From Bursaphelenchus xylophilus (taxonomy: Eukaryota; Nematoda; Chromadorea; Rhabditida; Aphelenchoididae): a stretch of DNA of 64,000 bases. Positions 1-12,409 of the stretch are shown piece by piece. Both the position numbers and the translations under genes were made by a program. The notes under the pieces were generated by a model. That model worked only from the letters and a program-made list of their open reading frames with translations, was not told where the DNA came from and made no database searches. How positions within the stretch are numbered: the first letter of the stretch is position 1; each line of letters starts with the position of its first letter. The DNA is taken from assembly GCA_904066235.2 (NCBI GenBank), contig CAJFCV020000005.1:7001501-7065500 (forward strand), in the 5' to 3' direction.

Positions 1-175
1 TCGCCAAATGTCATAGTTACTCAGACGGCTCATTTTGGAAGTTCTAATTGTGCGATTTCAGTAATTGCGTCGTATATTCTCGTTTTATTCTCGAAATGCA
101 AAGTTTTGTTAATTTTGAGAACTTCAAAAAATCATACAAATCAAGAAGACAGTTTATTTGACGATGACATTATTT

Positions 176-1349
176 TTATCCAAGTTCAACTTTAGATTTC
201 TCTTTTTCCATTTTAGCTTCCTTTTCCAGTTGTTCTTCCCAATCGTAAGGATATTCTTGGACCTTATTTAAAGTAATTGCATCCCTCAAAAAACCTCGTA
301 TTTTATTGTAATCCGGGACGTCGTAGTAACGAAGGTTGTCAACGTAATCCAAGATATGCAAGTATTCCTTGGGACATCCTCCAAACAGCTCCTTGATAGC
401 ATCATTTCTACATCTATCTTTATATCTTCCCACTTCTTCTCGATTCTCGATTCTTTTCCATGGCAAATATCCCTTGGTCAGTTCAATCTGCAGGCAATAT
501 ACTCCAAAAAATGGATTATAATTTACCTGCATATAAGTCCACGTTTCCAGATCGTCTTTTCTGCATTGTTCTCTACTGATATGACACGACAATGGGGCGT
601 ATCTCACAGTACCCCGAAAGCCGGCAGCCCATCTTGGTTTCCGAATTTCTCCATTTGGGTCCAAATATCTTCTGGCCATTCCAAAATCCAACATCAAAAC
701 TTTTCGATAGTCGGTAAGGCCAATGGCAAAGTTTCCCGGCTTAATATCTCGATGTAAATATCCAACCAAATGCAGTTCCTCGATGGCTTCGATGCATTTT
801 ATTCCAACGGAAAGGGCACAACCGAGGGAAAACTTTTGTTTTACCGGATCCGTATAGCGCTTTCGGAGGTCCTAAAAAAAATTTGATAAAAGAATGTATT
901 ATGTTTGGATCAAAAAGATGATTTTTCAAATTATCTTGTATAACTGACATGAAAAGATGGTCCAACCAGAGTCATGACGACATAATTGTAATTCCAGATA
1001 TTCCCACTGTCCAAGATGTCGCAGAAATGTTTGGCTTTGGCCTTCTTCAGCTCTCCCAACACGACAACTTCCATTTTGAGGACCTTTACAGTTTCGGTCG
1101 CTTTCTCTGCCTTCAGGGCATACTCATTTCCCGAGGAGTTTTTGACAAGATAAACGGCTCCGAATCCTCCTAAAATGGCATGTTCAGGCTAATCAAAGAA
1201 AATTAAAAATATAGTTACTATAAGATTACGGTAGTTCGCCTACCTTCGCCCAATTTCTTGATAATTTCCCATTGTCCAATTTTGTCACCCTTTGAGAGTT
1301 GGACAATATCCAGTGCTGTTCGGACATCCCGTTTGGCACTCTCGGCCAT
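176..1349 (-). CDS. TTBK/casein kinase 1-family protein kinase
   Basis: Probable serine/threonine kinase of the worm-expanded TTBK/CK1 group, about 327 aa. Exons read as 1349-1244, 1169-949, 871-527 and 487-176; the lengths keep the frame throughout. Visible motifs in order: glycine loop (KLGEGGFGAVYLV), VAIK-like lysine (EYALKAE), catalytic loop HRDIKPGNFAI, LDFGMARRY in place of the usual DFG context, and the CK1-type FRGTVRYAPLSCH activation segment followed by RKDDLETWTYM. A catalytic Asp and the metal-binding Asp are both present, so it looks active. The last intron is only 39 nt, is divisible by three and has no stop, so reading through it would add 13 residues. One donor is GTCAGT. Start is the only ATG ahead of the glycine loop. 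Substrate is unknown. Confidence 0.85.
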
Positions 1350-2531
1350 CACAGCCGCAAACTACCGTATCAGATTGGAGGAAATGAAAGCTTTTTGGAA
1401 AACGTAACGTACTACGCGTAGCTACGCAGCCAAGAGCGACATCTTCTTTAGTTTTTATTTTCTGTCACCTTCATCATGTTTTTACATCAACCATATCTAC
1501 TGATTAAAGGGATCAAAAAATTTGTGTAACAAATAAGCGCCACTTACTGCGCTATTTACGTTGGAATCCAGGTTTATTGTATCCTTTCATATTTTTGAGT
1601 TGAATCCATGAATCCATGAAGGTATCGGACTCTGCAAAAAGGGAAAAGTCATAGCCTCGAATTAACTGCGACTTCCTTACGAGGTCAGTCTATAATTAAG
1701 AAAATATACCTTTTGCAGACTTTTGATAGAATAAAATTTTAATTTTTGGACTATAAGATTGATATTTATTATGATGACGTGATTTGTAACGATTTTAGCC
1801 AAAATAAATGACTTTCTACATAATTAGTGTCAACAAAGCGTGATCGGCCACTAATTGGTTTCGATTTGATTTCCAATTGCCTCAATTCAACGTACACATG
1901 AGTCGACCCGTTCATAATGGCGTTACACTCCTCTGAATCACTGTTATTTACCCTGAAACTAGCTCTAGTTCAATCCCATACGACCTTTCATTCTATGACG
2001 TCATTTTGATTGAGTGCGTAGCAAATTCTACCGGGTGTATAGCATTAACAAACACACTGTTTGCGCGAAATTGGAAACTGGAAGTGGGGTGATACGATTG
2101 CGCAAGATTTTAGAGATTTTGATTTTTTTTGTGTCGGGACCAAACTCAGGTATGGCCAGAGGTAAAAAGGTCGATGATGCACAAAAATACCAGCAGATTT
2201 GGATGACTTAAGAGTGTCAAGTCTTGAAAGAGCCGTGTTCTTCTTGGAAAGAGGTCATATGACAATATTTTCCGTTGAAATTTCCATATATCATCAAATG
2301 TTTTTCGAAATGAGAGGTCCCGGGAATGGCCGACGAATGGAATCGAGTTCGTCGAAGAATATTGATTGATATGGTTGTAAGAGGGAGGAGAGAAGAGAAC
2401 CTTCCACTTACTCCGATCGCTCTTGAAACGGCGCTTTCGGGCTTCTTCCGCTCTTTTTTGCAATTTCTTCCGGAGAAAGTGAACATACTCTACATCAAAG
2501 CGGCGCTACAGTCTGAAAACGGTGAGCTTCC
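1350..2531. other. Intergenic, no supported gene
   Basis: Divergent spacer between the minus-strand kinase and the plus-strand small secreted peptide gene. I see AT-rich sequence with a few short palindromes near 1412-1430 and short open frames on both strands, but no coding exon I can support. Confidence 0.5.
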
Positions 2532-3151
2532 ATGAGGTTGTTGGCGATTTTGGTTTTATTCGTGTTGCTGATCAGTGGGCTTGAGGCCAGGTCGAGATTA
2601 AAGAAGGATGATGACTTTATGAGGTAGGTGAAAATGGTGATTCAAGTGTGAAAATCATAGAATTCTGTGAAAGCATTATGACTTTTTGACTCTTCAGATC
2701 CCCGGGGATGTCAAACAGAGTCCGAAGATATGATACGATACTTGTGAGTTCATTTTTTTGTATTATACATGATGACTGCTTTGATTTTGATCAATTTTTG
2801 TCTTTATCATAATCGTAGCTTAAACCATAGAACCGGTACTTGAGTGAAAAACAAAAGGACGTTGATAGTACAACATCTTAGAAGGGATATCATTATTTTT
2901 AGCGCCAAAATTTCTCGGTTTAAACTGCTCACTGAACCCTAAACCGACGCCTTTTCTCCAAATTTCAACGTCTTCTTTCGACTTTTTACAAAGTTTTTTT
3001 TCGTGAGAAACGTCTGCAGCATAAGATTGTGATAACTTGCAGATATACGAAGAAACGCCCATCCTCTGACCTCGTTTTATTTCAGGGCGCTACACCCAAA
3101 AGAATCCGGAGGATGCTCAAGGAGAAGATCCGTGCATTCGGAGTCGTCTGA
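2532..3151 (+). CDS. Small secreted peptide, possible neuropeptide-like precursor
   Basis: Three-exon model giving a 67-residue protein. Exon 1 encodes an obvious signal peptide (MRLLAILVLFVLLISGLEA) followed by a basic stretch. Exon 2 starts after an AG near 2699 and ends near 2743; exon 3 starts after TTTCAG near 3085 and reaches TGA at 3149-3151. Both junctions preserve frame. The mature part is short, has no cysteines and carries basic cleavage-like sites (RVRR, KRIRR), the layout of a neuropeptide-like or bioactive peptide precursor. No glycine for C-terminal amidation is evident. An AATAAA follows at 3158. I do not recognise the family. It could also be a small antimicrobial or lineage-specific secreted peptide. 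Confidence 0.55.
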
Positions 3152-3157
3152 TTTGTA

Positions 3158-3163
3158 AATAAA
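3158..3163 (+). terminator. Poly(A) signal AATAAA
   Basis: AATAAA lies 7 bases after the stop codon of the small secreted peptide gene and supports a plus-strand transcript ending here. Confidence 0.5.
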
Positions 3164-3222
3164 ACTTTATTTAATCTCATTTATGGCATAAAGATGGCAG
3201 TAGTTGGGTGTGATCTCGGTTT

Positions 3223-5221
3223 TCAGAGGGCTTGTGTGAACTGGATGGGGTGTCCGGTCTCGGCTTCCACATCAATGGTCAGGTTGGCGTTGGTCGCGGC
3301 GATGACTTCGGTCAACAGAATCGACTCCTGATTGGCCAAGGGAATGGGAACGGAGTGCCATATATTGGCAGGGAGGCGGAGAGCCCTGCCTGGAGGAAAA
3401 TTATATTATTTCAGACAAAAATTTATATTATACATGACAGTTGATGTCATTCAGATGAGCTTCGGATTAAGAAATCCCCTGTAGGGAGAGGATCTAAGCT
3501 CTTAAGAGCTTCCGGGATAAAAAAAACTTAAAACGCCGCAGGGGTTTTAAATTTAGAAAGCTGAAATTTGCACTTACCACCGCTGAAAACAAAAGCCCTG
3601 AGGGAATGTTCTTCTGGATCACCTTTTCCATCCTTTGGCAAGGCAAATACCATGGCAAAGACGGCCTCGGATGAGGCAGCTTTCAAGAAAAAGCTACTGT
3701 CTGGACGAGTTAGTAGTAACTGAAAAAATATGATAAAAACTTCGAGTGTAATACAAAATAATCAGTTTGTAATTAGATCGTAAGTTAATATTAACTTGCA
3801 TTAGCTTTGTAGATGCCGAGCTCAGGGCTGTATTCAACTCCAGGCTTTCCTTCGTCACCAGCAAAACTTCCAGAGAGTCCTAAAGTTATCAAAGATTAGG
3901 GTTACTGTAACAATTCTTTCCGGACTTACCCTTGAAAACGAGTTCAAAATTCCCTTCCCCATTGGACACCCAGCTCATCTGGAAGTCCTGTTCCAAGAAT
4001 CCCGCATATCCTTCTTTGGCCAAGGTCCCTGGCCACAGAACTTCTGTGGGTTCTTCAAAGTGCCCTGGATCGCTGATAACCTGTCCATAGGGCTCGAAAT
4101 TCTCGTTATTCGCCTCTTCCAAACTCAGTAATTTCTTGGAGAAACTCTTGGTGAGACTGTGGTGTTCATGGCCGGCACTGATATACTTTTGGGGAACTCT
4201 GCCTGAGGCCACAAGAGTCTGCCGATCAACTTTCATGATATTAAAAACGGGCGCTTCATCCGAATCCACGATAAACTTCTCCACCGCATTCACTGCTCGA
4301 TGAACAGCGTTGTATTCGAGGCCGAATCGAGAGGGGATTGGCATGGAATGTTTGACAAAAGGATCCACTATGGCCGTCTGATCGGCCGCGAATCTGATCA
4401 CATTCCATTTATGGTCAACATTCTCAATTAAAATGTAATAAAAGTCGACGTTTTGTTCGGATGGTTGATAGGCAACTTCTCCATCAAGCTGGGCAAGGAA
4501 GAGGCCGTGGTATTTGATAATTGAATGGTCTCTCCCTCTTGTGGCCAATGCCTGAGGCTATAGAAAATAAAATTAATGAGCGAAGAAATAAATAATGGGA
4601 ATCTCCATAGGAAGTAAGTGGATTATTGAGCTAGATAATTGTTGTTTCTGCTGGTGGTACATAAATTTCGGAAAAGAAAATATTTTGAAAAAAAACAAGA
4701 ATGGCAAGGGATATTATAGACAAAACAGTTTTTTAACCGCCCTCCTCGACTCCCATGGTCTCTCGCCTCCGAAGACCATCACATATCCCCCGTCTGCTCT
4801 TGCAAAGCAAGAGTTGAAATTTTTACCATTTGCTCCACGGATCCTATGGAACAAGTGTCACACTTGAGTAAAATCGACCGTCAAATGTCAAATTTTTTAC
4901 GATGACAAGAAAAAGCTAATAAAACAACTACTCTGAAAAACAGCGAAAACTTACCACATCAGACAACGGGAATACGAGTTGATTGTCCTGCCAAACAACG
5001 TTGATGGTCTCGGCCACAATCTCCCCTCCATCTCCCCCTGCCGGCTTTCTATGGCCCTTTTCGTGCGGCCAAGGCAACTTCTTCAGCGTGTATTCTGAGA
5101 GACTGTAAGAGAACTTAACGAAACGATGTCTCACTTACTCTTTTACGGCTTTAATTCCATTCAGAACAAGGTCCGGATGGTAAGGAGTAATGGCTATATG
5201 TTTATCGAATATATGAGGCAT
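3223..5221 (-). CDS. Ureidoglycolate lyase (AllA)-like two-lobed protein
   Basis: Six-exon model. The C-terminal half reads like an AllA/ureidoglycolate lyase cupin: an opening of the type NFEPYGQVI, then FQMSWVSNGEGNFELVFKG, and a closing signature RALRLPANIWHSVPIPL with the His typical of the family. The N-terminal half (YHGLFLAQLDGEVAYQPSEQ ... IVDPFVKHSMPIP) looks like a diverged second lobe, so the protein is about twice the bacterial enzyme length. The reaction, if conserved, would release urea from ureidoglycolate in purine breakdown; this is not established here. Start is taken at 5221 (MPHIFDKH); an in-frame ATG at 5314 would add a basic, mitochondrial-presequence-like extension. One intron has a GC donor (near 3799) and another is only 36 nt (near 5132-5097). 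Stop is at 3225-3223. Confidence 0.5.
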
Positions 5222-5314
5222 CTTGAAGAGGGAATACGGACGATTCCTAGGAGTTAAAGCCTTCAAATAACATGGATAACGTAAAGAAAAGGGAGAAGGG
5301 GTGACGCGGAACAT

Positions 5315-6710
5315 ACGGCAGAAGTCTATAAGGTGCAACACTTAATCTTTAGACTTATTTCGGCGTGCTTTAGGGGGGGAAAGATAACAGAAATTTCACA
5401 AAATGGATACTAAAAAACTTTCTAAGTTAAAAAGGAGTCTCGCTGTTTAAAACAATATAAAATTTTGCAATTTTTCGGATATAAAACGATCAAAGAGATA
5501 ATGGCGATCTGCTCCATGAAATTTGAAGCGAAACCCCGATCAAAAAGCGCGAATAAACCCGCATATTCAAATCCCGAAGGTCGAAGACATCAACATTCCG
5601 CAAACCCTAAACCATTTAAAGCTCGGGTGTTCTCTTTTTGCCCTCTTCTTCATATCCGATATGTCCAAAAAAGGGCCAAATTGGATTGGAGAAGAGAAGC
5701 CAAACATGGAAAAAATAAACAACAACAAAAAAGAGAGTTTTACCACAAACAAATGCAGATCGGAACCCTTTTTCTTCGCTTTTTGCTCTGACTCAACACT
5801 CTTTCAGTGAACGGAACAACTTTTTTCATGATTCGAAATGTTGGGGGACCCATTAACGGAAAGAAATTTCAATTTATTTTCAACAAATTGGAAAGGATGA
5901 CAAATCGAACGAAAACAAAGCCGTAACCGCTAAAGTGGAGGAGTTATGGGCCATAAACACGCAGAAACGTCTTGAATGGAGCGGTAGACAAACATATGGC
6001 TGCGTCTTTGATCGAAGAGTTGTATACGAATAGGTATAATAGTAAACAGAGTTGTTCGTAAATAGGGAAAAGAATAAGTTTGAAGTGAGATATCATGGAA
6101 AATGAAGAGAGACGGTCAGAGAAAACACTTTTTTAGACTAAATATTTACGACTTCTTGGTGGAAGAATATATTTTTTGATTTTATTCAGGTTTAAAACCG
6201 AATGGCAATTATTCATCGAAAAAATTGGTGGAAAATCGGTAGAAAATCTTGTTGTTTAGGCTAGTCGCATCATAAATTCTTTGATTTTTTCCGACAGAAC
6301 AACTTCAACACTTTCTGAAATAGCCAGCTATGACCAATTTTAATCTTTATTTTGCCAAGTTTTATCAAAATCTTGGATATTTAGCTCTAAACAAATCTTA
6401 TAAGCAAAATGATTAGTACTAAAAATGACGTTTTCTTGATCAGTGAACCCTAAAAATGCTATAACGAATAAAACTACAACTACACCGGGATGTTTAATCC
6501 GCCCACGCTCCCCCCAAAAACGTCTACATCATCCAAAAGAGGACATTGTTTGGTCGCAGCTTACTTCTCCAAAAAGTTTCGAAAACGTGTCGCGAAACAA
6601 ACAAGAACGTGAACAGAGAACGCGCGACCATAATCGTTTCGAATAAACGGATCAACCGCGATTTGTCGGGCTTTTTGATGAGGGATTCATTCGGCGTGAC
6701 TGAAAGCACC
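5315..6710. other. Intergenic, no supported gene
   Basis: Divergent spacer between the AllA-like gene (-) and the aspartic protease gene (+). Overlapping short frames occur at 5465-5810, but codon use is AT-driven and no homology or splice structure supports them. Confidence 0.5.
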
Positions 6711-9268
<2,558 letters not shown>

Positions 9269-9276
9269 ATATTTAT

Positions 9277-9282
9277 AATAAA
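9277..9282 (+). terminator. Poly(A) signal AATAAA
   Basis: AATAAA 9 bases past the aspartic protease stop codon; consistent with the 3' end of that transcript. Confidence 0.5.
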
Positions 9283-9509
9283 TATTGTGCATACCGAAAG
9301 GCAAGATGACTGTACTTTTGAGTCAAAACGAGTATTGGAAATGACAATGCAATCGAGTCGAAACAAATTATCCTCTTCTTGAAGGTGTTTACAGGCCTCA
9401 AAACTACACTCTTCACCTTTTCTCTGATCAATCTTAGTCTTCGAATAAATGGAACTCCCCCAGAGGAGGAAGAAACCAGTTGGCGTGAGGTTTTAATCAA
9501 CGTGAAGAC

Positions 9510-10263
9510 ATGATCCGACCACTCGTTTCAATCATTTTTATTTTTTCAATTTCTCAGGTATTCTGCGCAGGTAAGTACTAGTAATTTGCTGGTTTCGTCA
9601 CGTATTCAAATGTCATTGTAATGAATTTAATACACATTTTTCTTCCTGAAGATTCAAAAAAAATCGTATTTCAGAAGATTACGAGGACTTGTGCCATCTA
9701 AAAGTCGCTCCGAATTTGTCATCAAAATTGGAAAAATGTGAGGGAAACAAGTGTGGGGATGGATTTGAATGCCTCAGTGGGACTTGCTGTCCTACAAAAG
9801 GTAAGACAGAACTATGAACATCAATAATATTTTTTATTCTAAAAATTTTTGGGTAACATAAAAAAATTTAAATGCCTAGTCTAATATAAGCTCCGGTTTG
9901 ATGAAATATTTTTGATCTCGCTGAGTGAATTAAGCAAAGTTTATTCTTCGGATCTTGTTTGAAGATTAAATATGCACATACAAACACTCTCCCGGGGAGA
10001 ATGTTTCATAATCTTTCAAAAACTTTAATCTCCGCCCACTAACATGATAAAATTAATAAAAAATAAGTAAATAATTGACTATTTCAGCGCATATTTGCTC
10101 CCAACCCATTGAATCCGGCAAAGAACTGGTCGACTTCACTCATTCCGGTCGCTTTGGCTTCGACTCCGGCCTCGGGAATTGCATAAAATTCAGTTATTTC
10201 GGCTCGGAAGGGAACTTTAACAACTTTAAACGCTTCCAAGACTGTCACCTCTTGTGTACATAA
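9510..10263 (+). CDS. Secreted cysteine-repeat plus Kunitz-like protein (four-Cys Kunitz)
   Basis: Three-exon secreted protein of about 120 aa. Exon 1 is a signal peptide (MIRPLVSIIFIFSISQVFCA). Exon 2 encodes a six-cysteine module of the nematode EB/lustrin type ending in ECLSGTCCPTK. Exon 3 encodes a Kunitz/BPTI-like domain with the family landmarks FxFDSGLGNC, SYFGSEGNFNNF and DCHLLC. It keeps only the first, third, fifth and sixth Kunitz cysteines: the second and fourth, which in BPTI tie down the protease-binding loop, are absent (GSEGN replaces the usual GCGGN). Canonical serine-protease inhibition is therefore doubtful. It sits 109 bp upstream of a paralogue with a matching exon order, so the pair probably arose by tandem duplication. 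Confidence 0.75.
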
Positions 10264-10372
10264 AAACCTTACCATTAAATTTTGACTTTGACCGGTTTAT
10301 TTTAAAGAAGGCAGGCGAATAAAAAGCGCGAACAGAGGGCAGACCTTCTCCTTCGTATCAGAGAACTTCACC

Positions 10373-11388
10373 ATGCCGTCACTCAATTTTCTAACTATTT
10401 TCTGCCTTGTTATTATTGTTCGTTATAACGCACAAGGTGAGCAATCATCATTTTCAACGAATTTACCTTTAATGTATATCACTTTCCAACTCTTTTTTAT
10501 TAATTATAATACATTATTCATAGTCCAAGGGTAATATAAAAAGGGAATAAAGTTTAAACATTATATTAAAAAAAACGTTTATTTCGGTAAATACAATCTA
10601 ATGGATTCTAGGAAAAGTTTGCTTTTGGTTTCTTACTTGATCCGCCAGTTTCTATTGTAATTTATCAAAGGGAATCCATCAAATTCGAACCCCCGACACT
10701 TTACATCGTTTCATTTGATCGATGACTTCAGATTGCATCCTAACCAAAGATCCAGGACATCCCTGTGAAGAGGGATCAGCCGAAAGGAGGTTCTACTATG
10801 ACACCAGAATGGGAGTTTGTCAGCCTTTTAATTATCTCGGCTGTGGAGGTAATGGGAATAACTTTGAGTCATCAAAACTCTGTAAATCAAGCTGTGGAAA
10901 GGACAAAGTGGCTAAATCAGGAAGCAGTGGGATCACTACTAAGCCTAAAAGCACGGGACACGCTCAGTGGGTTCACGGTGAGTTACAGTAATCTTGATGA
11001 TTTTACAGTATACTATGTAATACGCACAAAATAATCAAATAATTTAGCTGAAAAATGTGGTGCAACCCATCTAATCCCAGACGGAAAAATTGAGGAGTGC
11101 CGAGTCGGAAAATCTTCATGCCCTGAGGGTCACAAATGCAAAAATGGCTTCTGTTGTCCAACGAAGGGTAAAATAATATTGTAAATCAAGTAAAAATCAC
11201 TTTTAGACTATGTTTGCTCCCTACGCGACGACACTGGCACTTTCGCTGATGGAATCGAGGATAAACCGCGTTTTGCCTGGAGCGATGAGATCCAAAGTTG
11301 CTGGCGATTCTCTTACTACGGAGCCCGAGGCAATTACAACAACTTCGCCTCATTCCGCGACTGTATAAACTTCTGTGGAGGAAATTGA
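10373..11388 (+). CDS. Secreted Kunitz - cysteine-repeat - Kunitz protein
   Basis: Four-exon secreted protein of about 210 aa: signal peptide (MPSLNFLTIFCLVIIVRYNA), a complete six-Cys Kunitz domain near 10731-10890 (DCILTKDPGHPCEEG ... NYLGCGGNGNNFESSKLC), a Lys/Ser/Thr linker, a six-Cys EB/lustrin-type module ending in NGFCCPTK, and a second Kunitz-like domain near 11208-11388 lacking cysteines 2 and 4 (YYGARGNYNNF ... DCINFC). In the complete domain the residue after Cys2 (the P1 position in BPTI) is Glu rather than Lys or Arg, so trypsin-like targets are unlikely. The intron before the last exon is 39 nt. Likely partner of the neighbouring four-Cys Kunitz protein; extracellular or cuticle roles are possible but not shown. 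Confidence 0.75.
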
Positions 11389-11484
11389 ATCCAAAATTAG
11401 ATAATTTATTCGAAAATGAACATTTTCAAAAAGGCACTTGGGATTTTAAAATTTGCATAAAATGTTTGAAAAGAATTGCTTTGG

Positions 11485-11491
11485 TATAAAA
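11485..11491 (+). promoter_or_regulatory. TATA box (TATAAAA)
   Basis: TATAAAA about 117 bp upstream of the ATG at 11608, in an otherwise gene-free stretch; a good core-promoter candidate for the proline-rich gene. Confidence 0.45.
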
Positions 11492-11607
11492 GCAACGTCG
11501 CGGTCCGGTCGGCTTCTAGTTGAACGTTTTCGCGAGAATCTGGATTGTGCCCCTGACCATCATCCGCTTATCTCCCGACCGGTACACTCAGCACTGCCGT
11601 ACCTTCC

Positions 11608-11889
11608 ATGGCGGACAAATCGGCCTACGTCCCCGTCGAAGCGACGAGTGGAGGCGCCAAGAAAGCGACCGACCTCGACATCGACATTGACGACAACGAC
11701 TACTTCGGCGACAAGAAGGCTCAATCTCCCACCCCGGCTCCGGTGGCACCACCTCCACCCCCACCACCTCCACCTCCACCAGCCCCCGCTCCCGCTCCGG
11801 CTGCCGTGAAAGAGAGCGCCGGCGGCAAGAAGAAGATCGTCTACAAGAAGCCCACCGTCTACCAGAAGACCTACGCCGGACGAAAGTGA
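11608..11889 (+). CDS. Small proline-rich protein, unrecognised
   Basis: Single-exon frame of 93 codons with markedly higher GC than its surroundings. The N-terminal third is acidic (TDLDIDIDDNDYFGD), the middle is a run of about a dozen prolines followed by Pro-Ala repeats, and the C-terminus is basic and tyrosine-containing (KKKIVYKKPTVYQKTYAGRK). No signal peptide or membrane segment. The composition and strong codon bias suggest an abundantly expressed, unstructured cytoplasmic protein. A TATA box lies upstream. I do not recognise a family. Confidence 0.55.
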   Translation: MADKSAYVPVEATSGGAKKATDLDIDIDDNDYFGDKKAQSPTPAPVAPPPPPPPPPPPAPAPAPAAVKESAGGKKKIVYKKPTVYQKTYAGRK

Positions 11890-12409
11890 TTTCTCTTTGA
11901 GTTCGAGATATAAATGTTGTACTACTATCCGGGGGATTTGATTTCTTGCATTTTATTCTGTTTTTAGGACCCAAAGCATGATAAAAAAAATATCTATTAC
12001 GATCGGCATTTGGACCTATTAGGAGTTTGGTCCTCATTACTCGCAAAGTCATGTTTCTCTCGTCGTTTTATCACTCCGAGCCCGTTCTCGATAGAGCGGA
12101 ACACTTGACCCGTTTTTCTCGGGTCAACTCTGTCTCCCTTTTGATGGTGAATCTGAACTCTGCGAATAAAAATGGGTGAAAGAGCTTATTCAAGTCTGAA
12201 TTTAGGTCTGATACAAGCCACTGTCTATGTTGTTATACTCGTTATTTTTGCTGTGTAATCCCCCGCTTTCCGCTCCGTGTCTCAGGGCGTGCCTTCAGGC
12301 GATTTTTTGTCGTTTCAGCTGTTCCCAAATTGAATTTAAAACTGGCGATCGAACAGTTTTTTGTTGGTAAGGCTGCCAGTGAAAATAAAATTTGCTCGGG
12401 TTTAGATAG
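11890..12409. other. Intergenic, nothing recognised
   Basis: Spacer between two plus-strand genes, including the 3' UTR of the proline-rich gene. It contains one GCCTTCAGGC near 12291, a near-match to the recurrent GCCCTCAGGC motif of this window. Confidence 0.4.

Noticed and set aside
356..757. 133-codon plus-strand ORF
   Set aside because: Antisense shadow of the TTBK-like kinase.
5465..5810. Two overlapping plus-strand ORFs of 95-108 codons
   Set aside because: Overlap each other in different frames, AT-driven composition, no homology.
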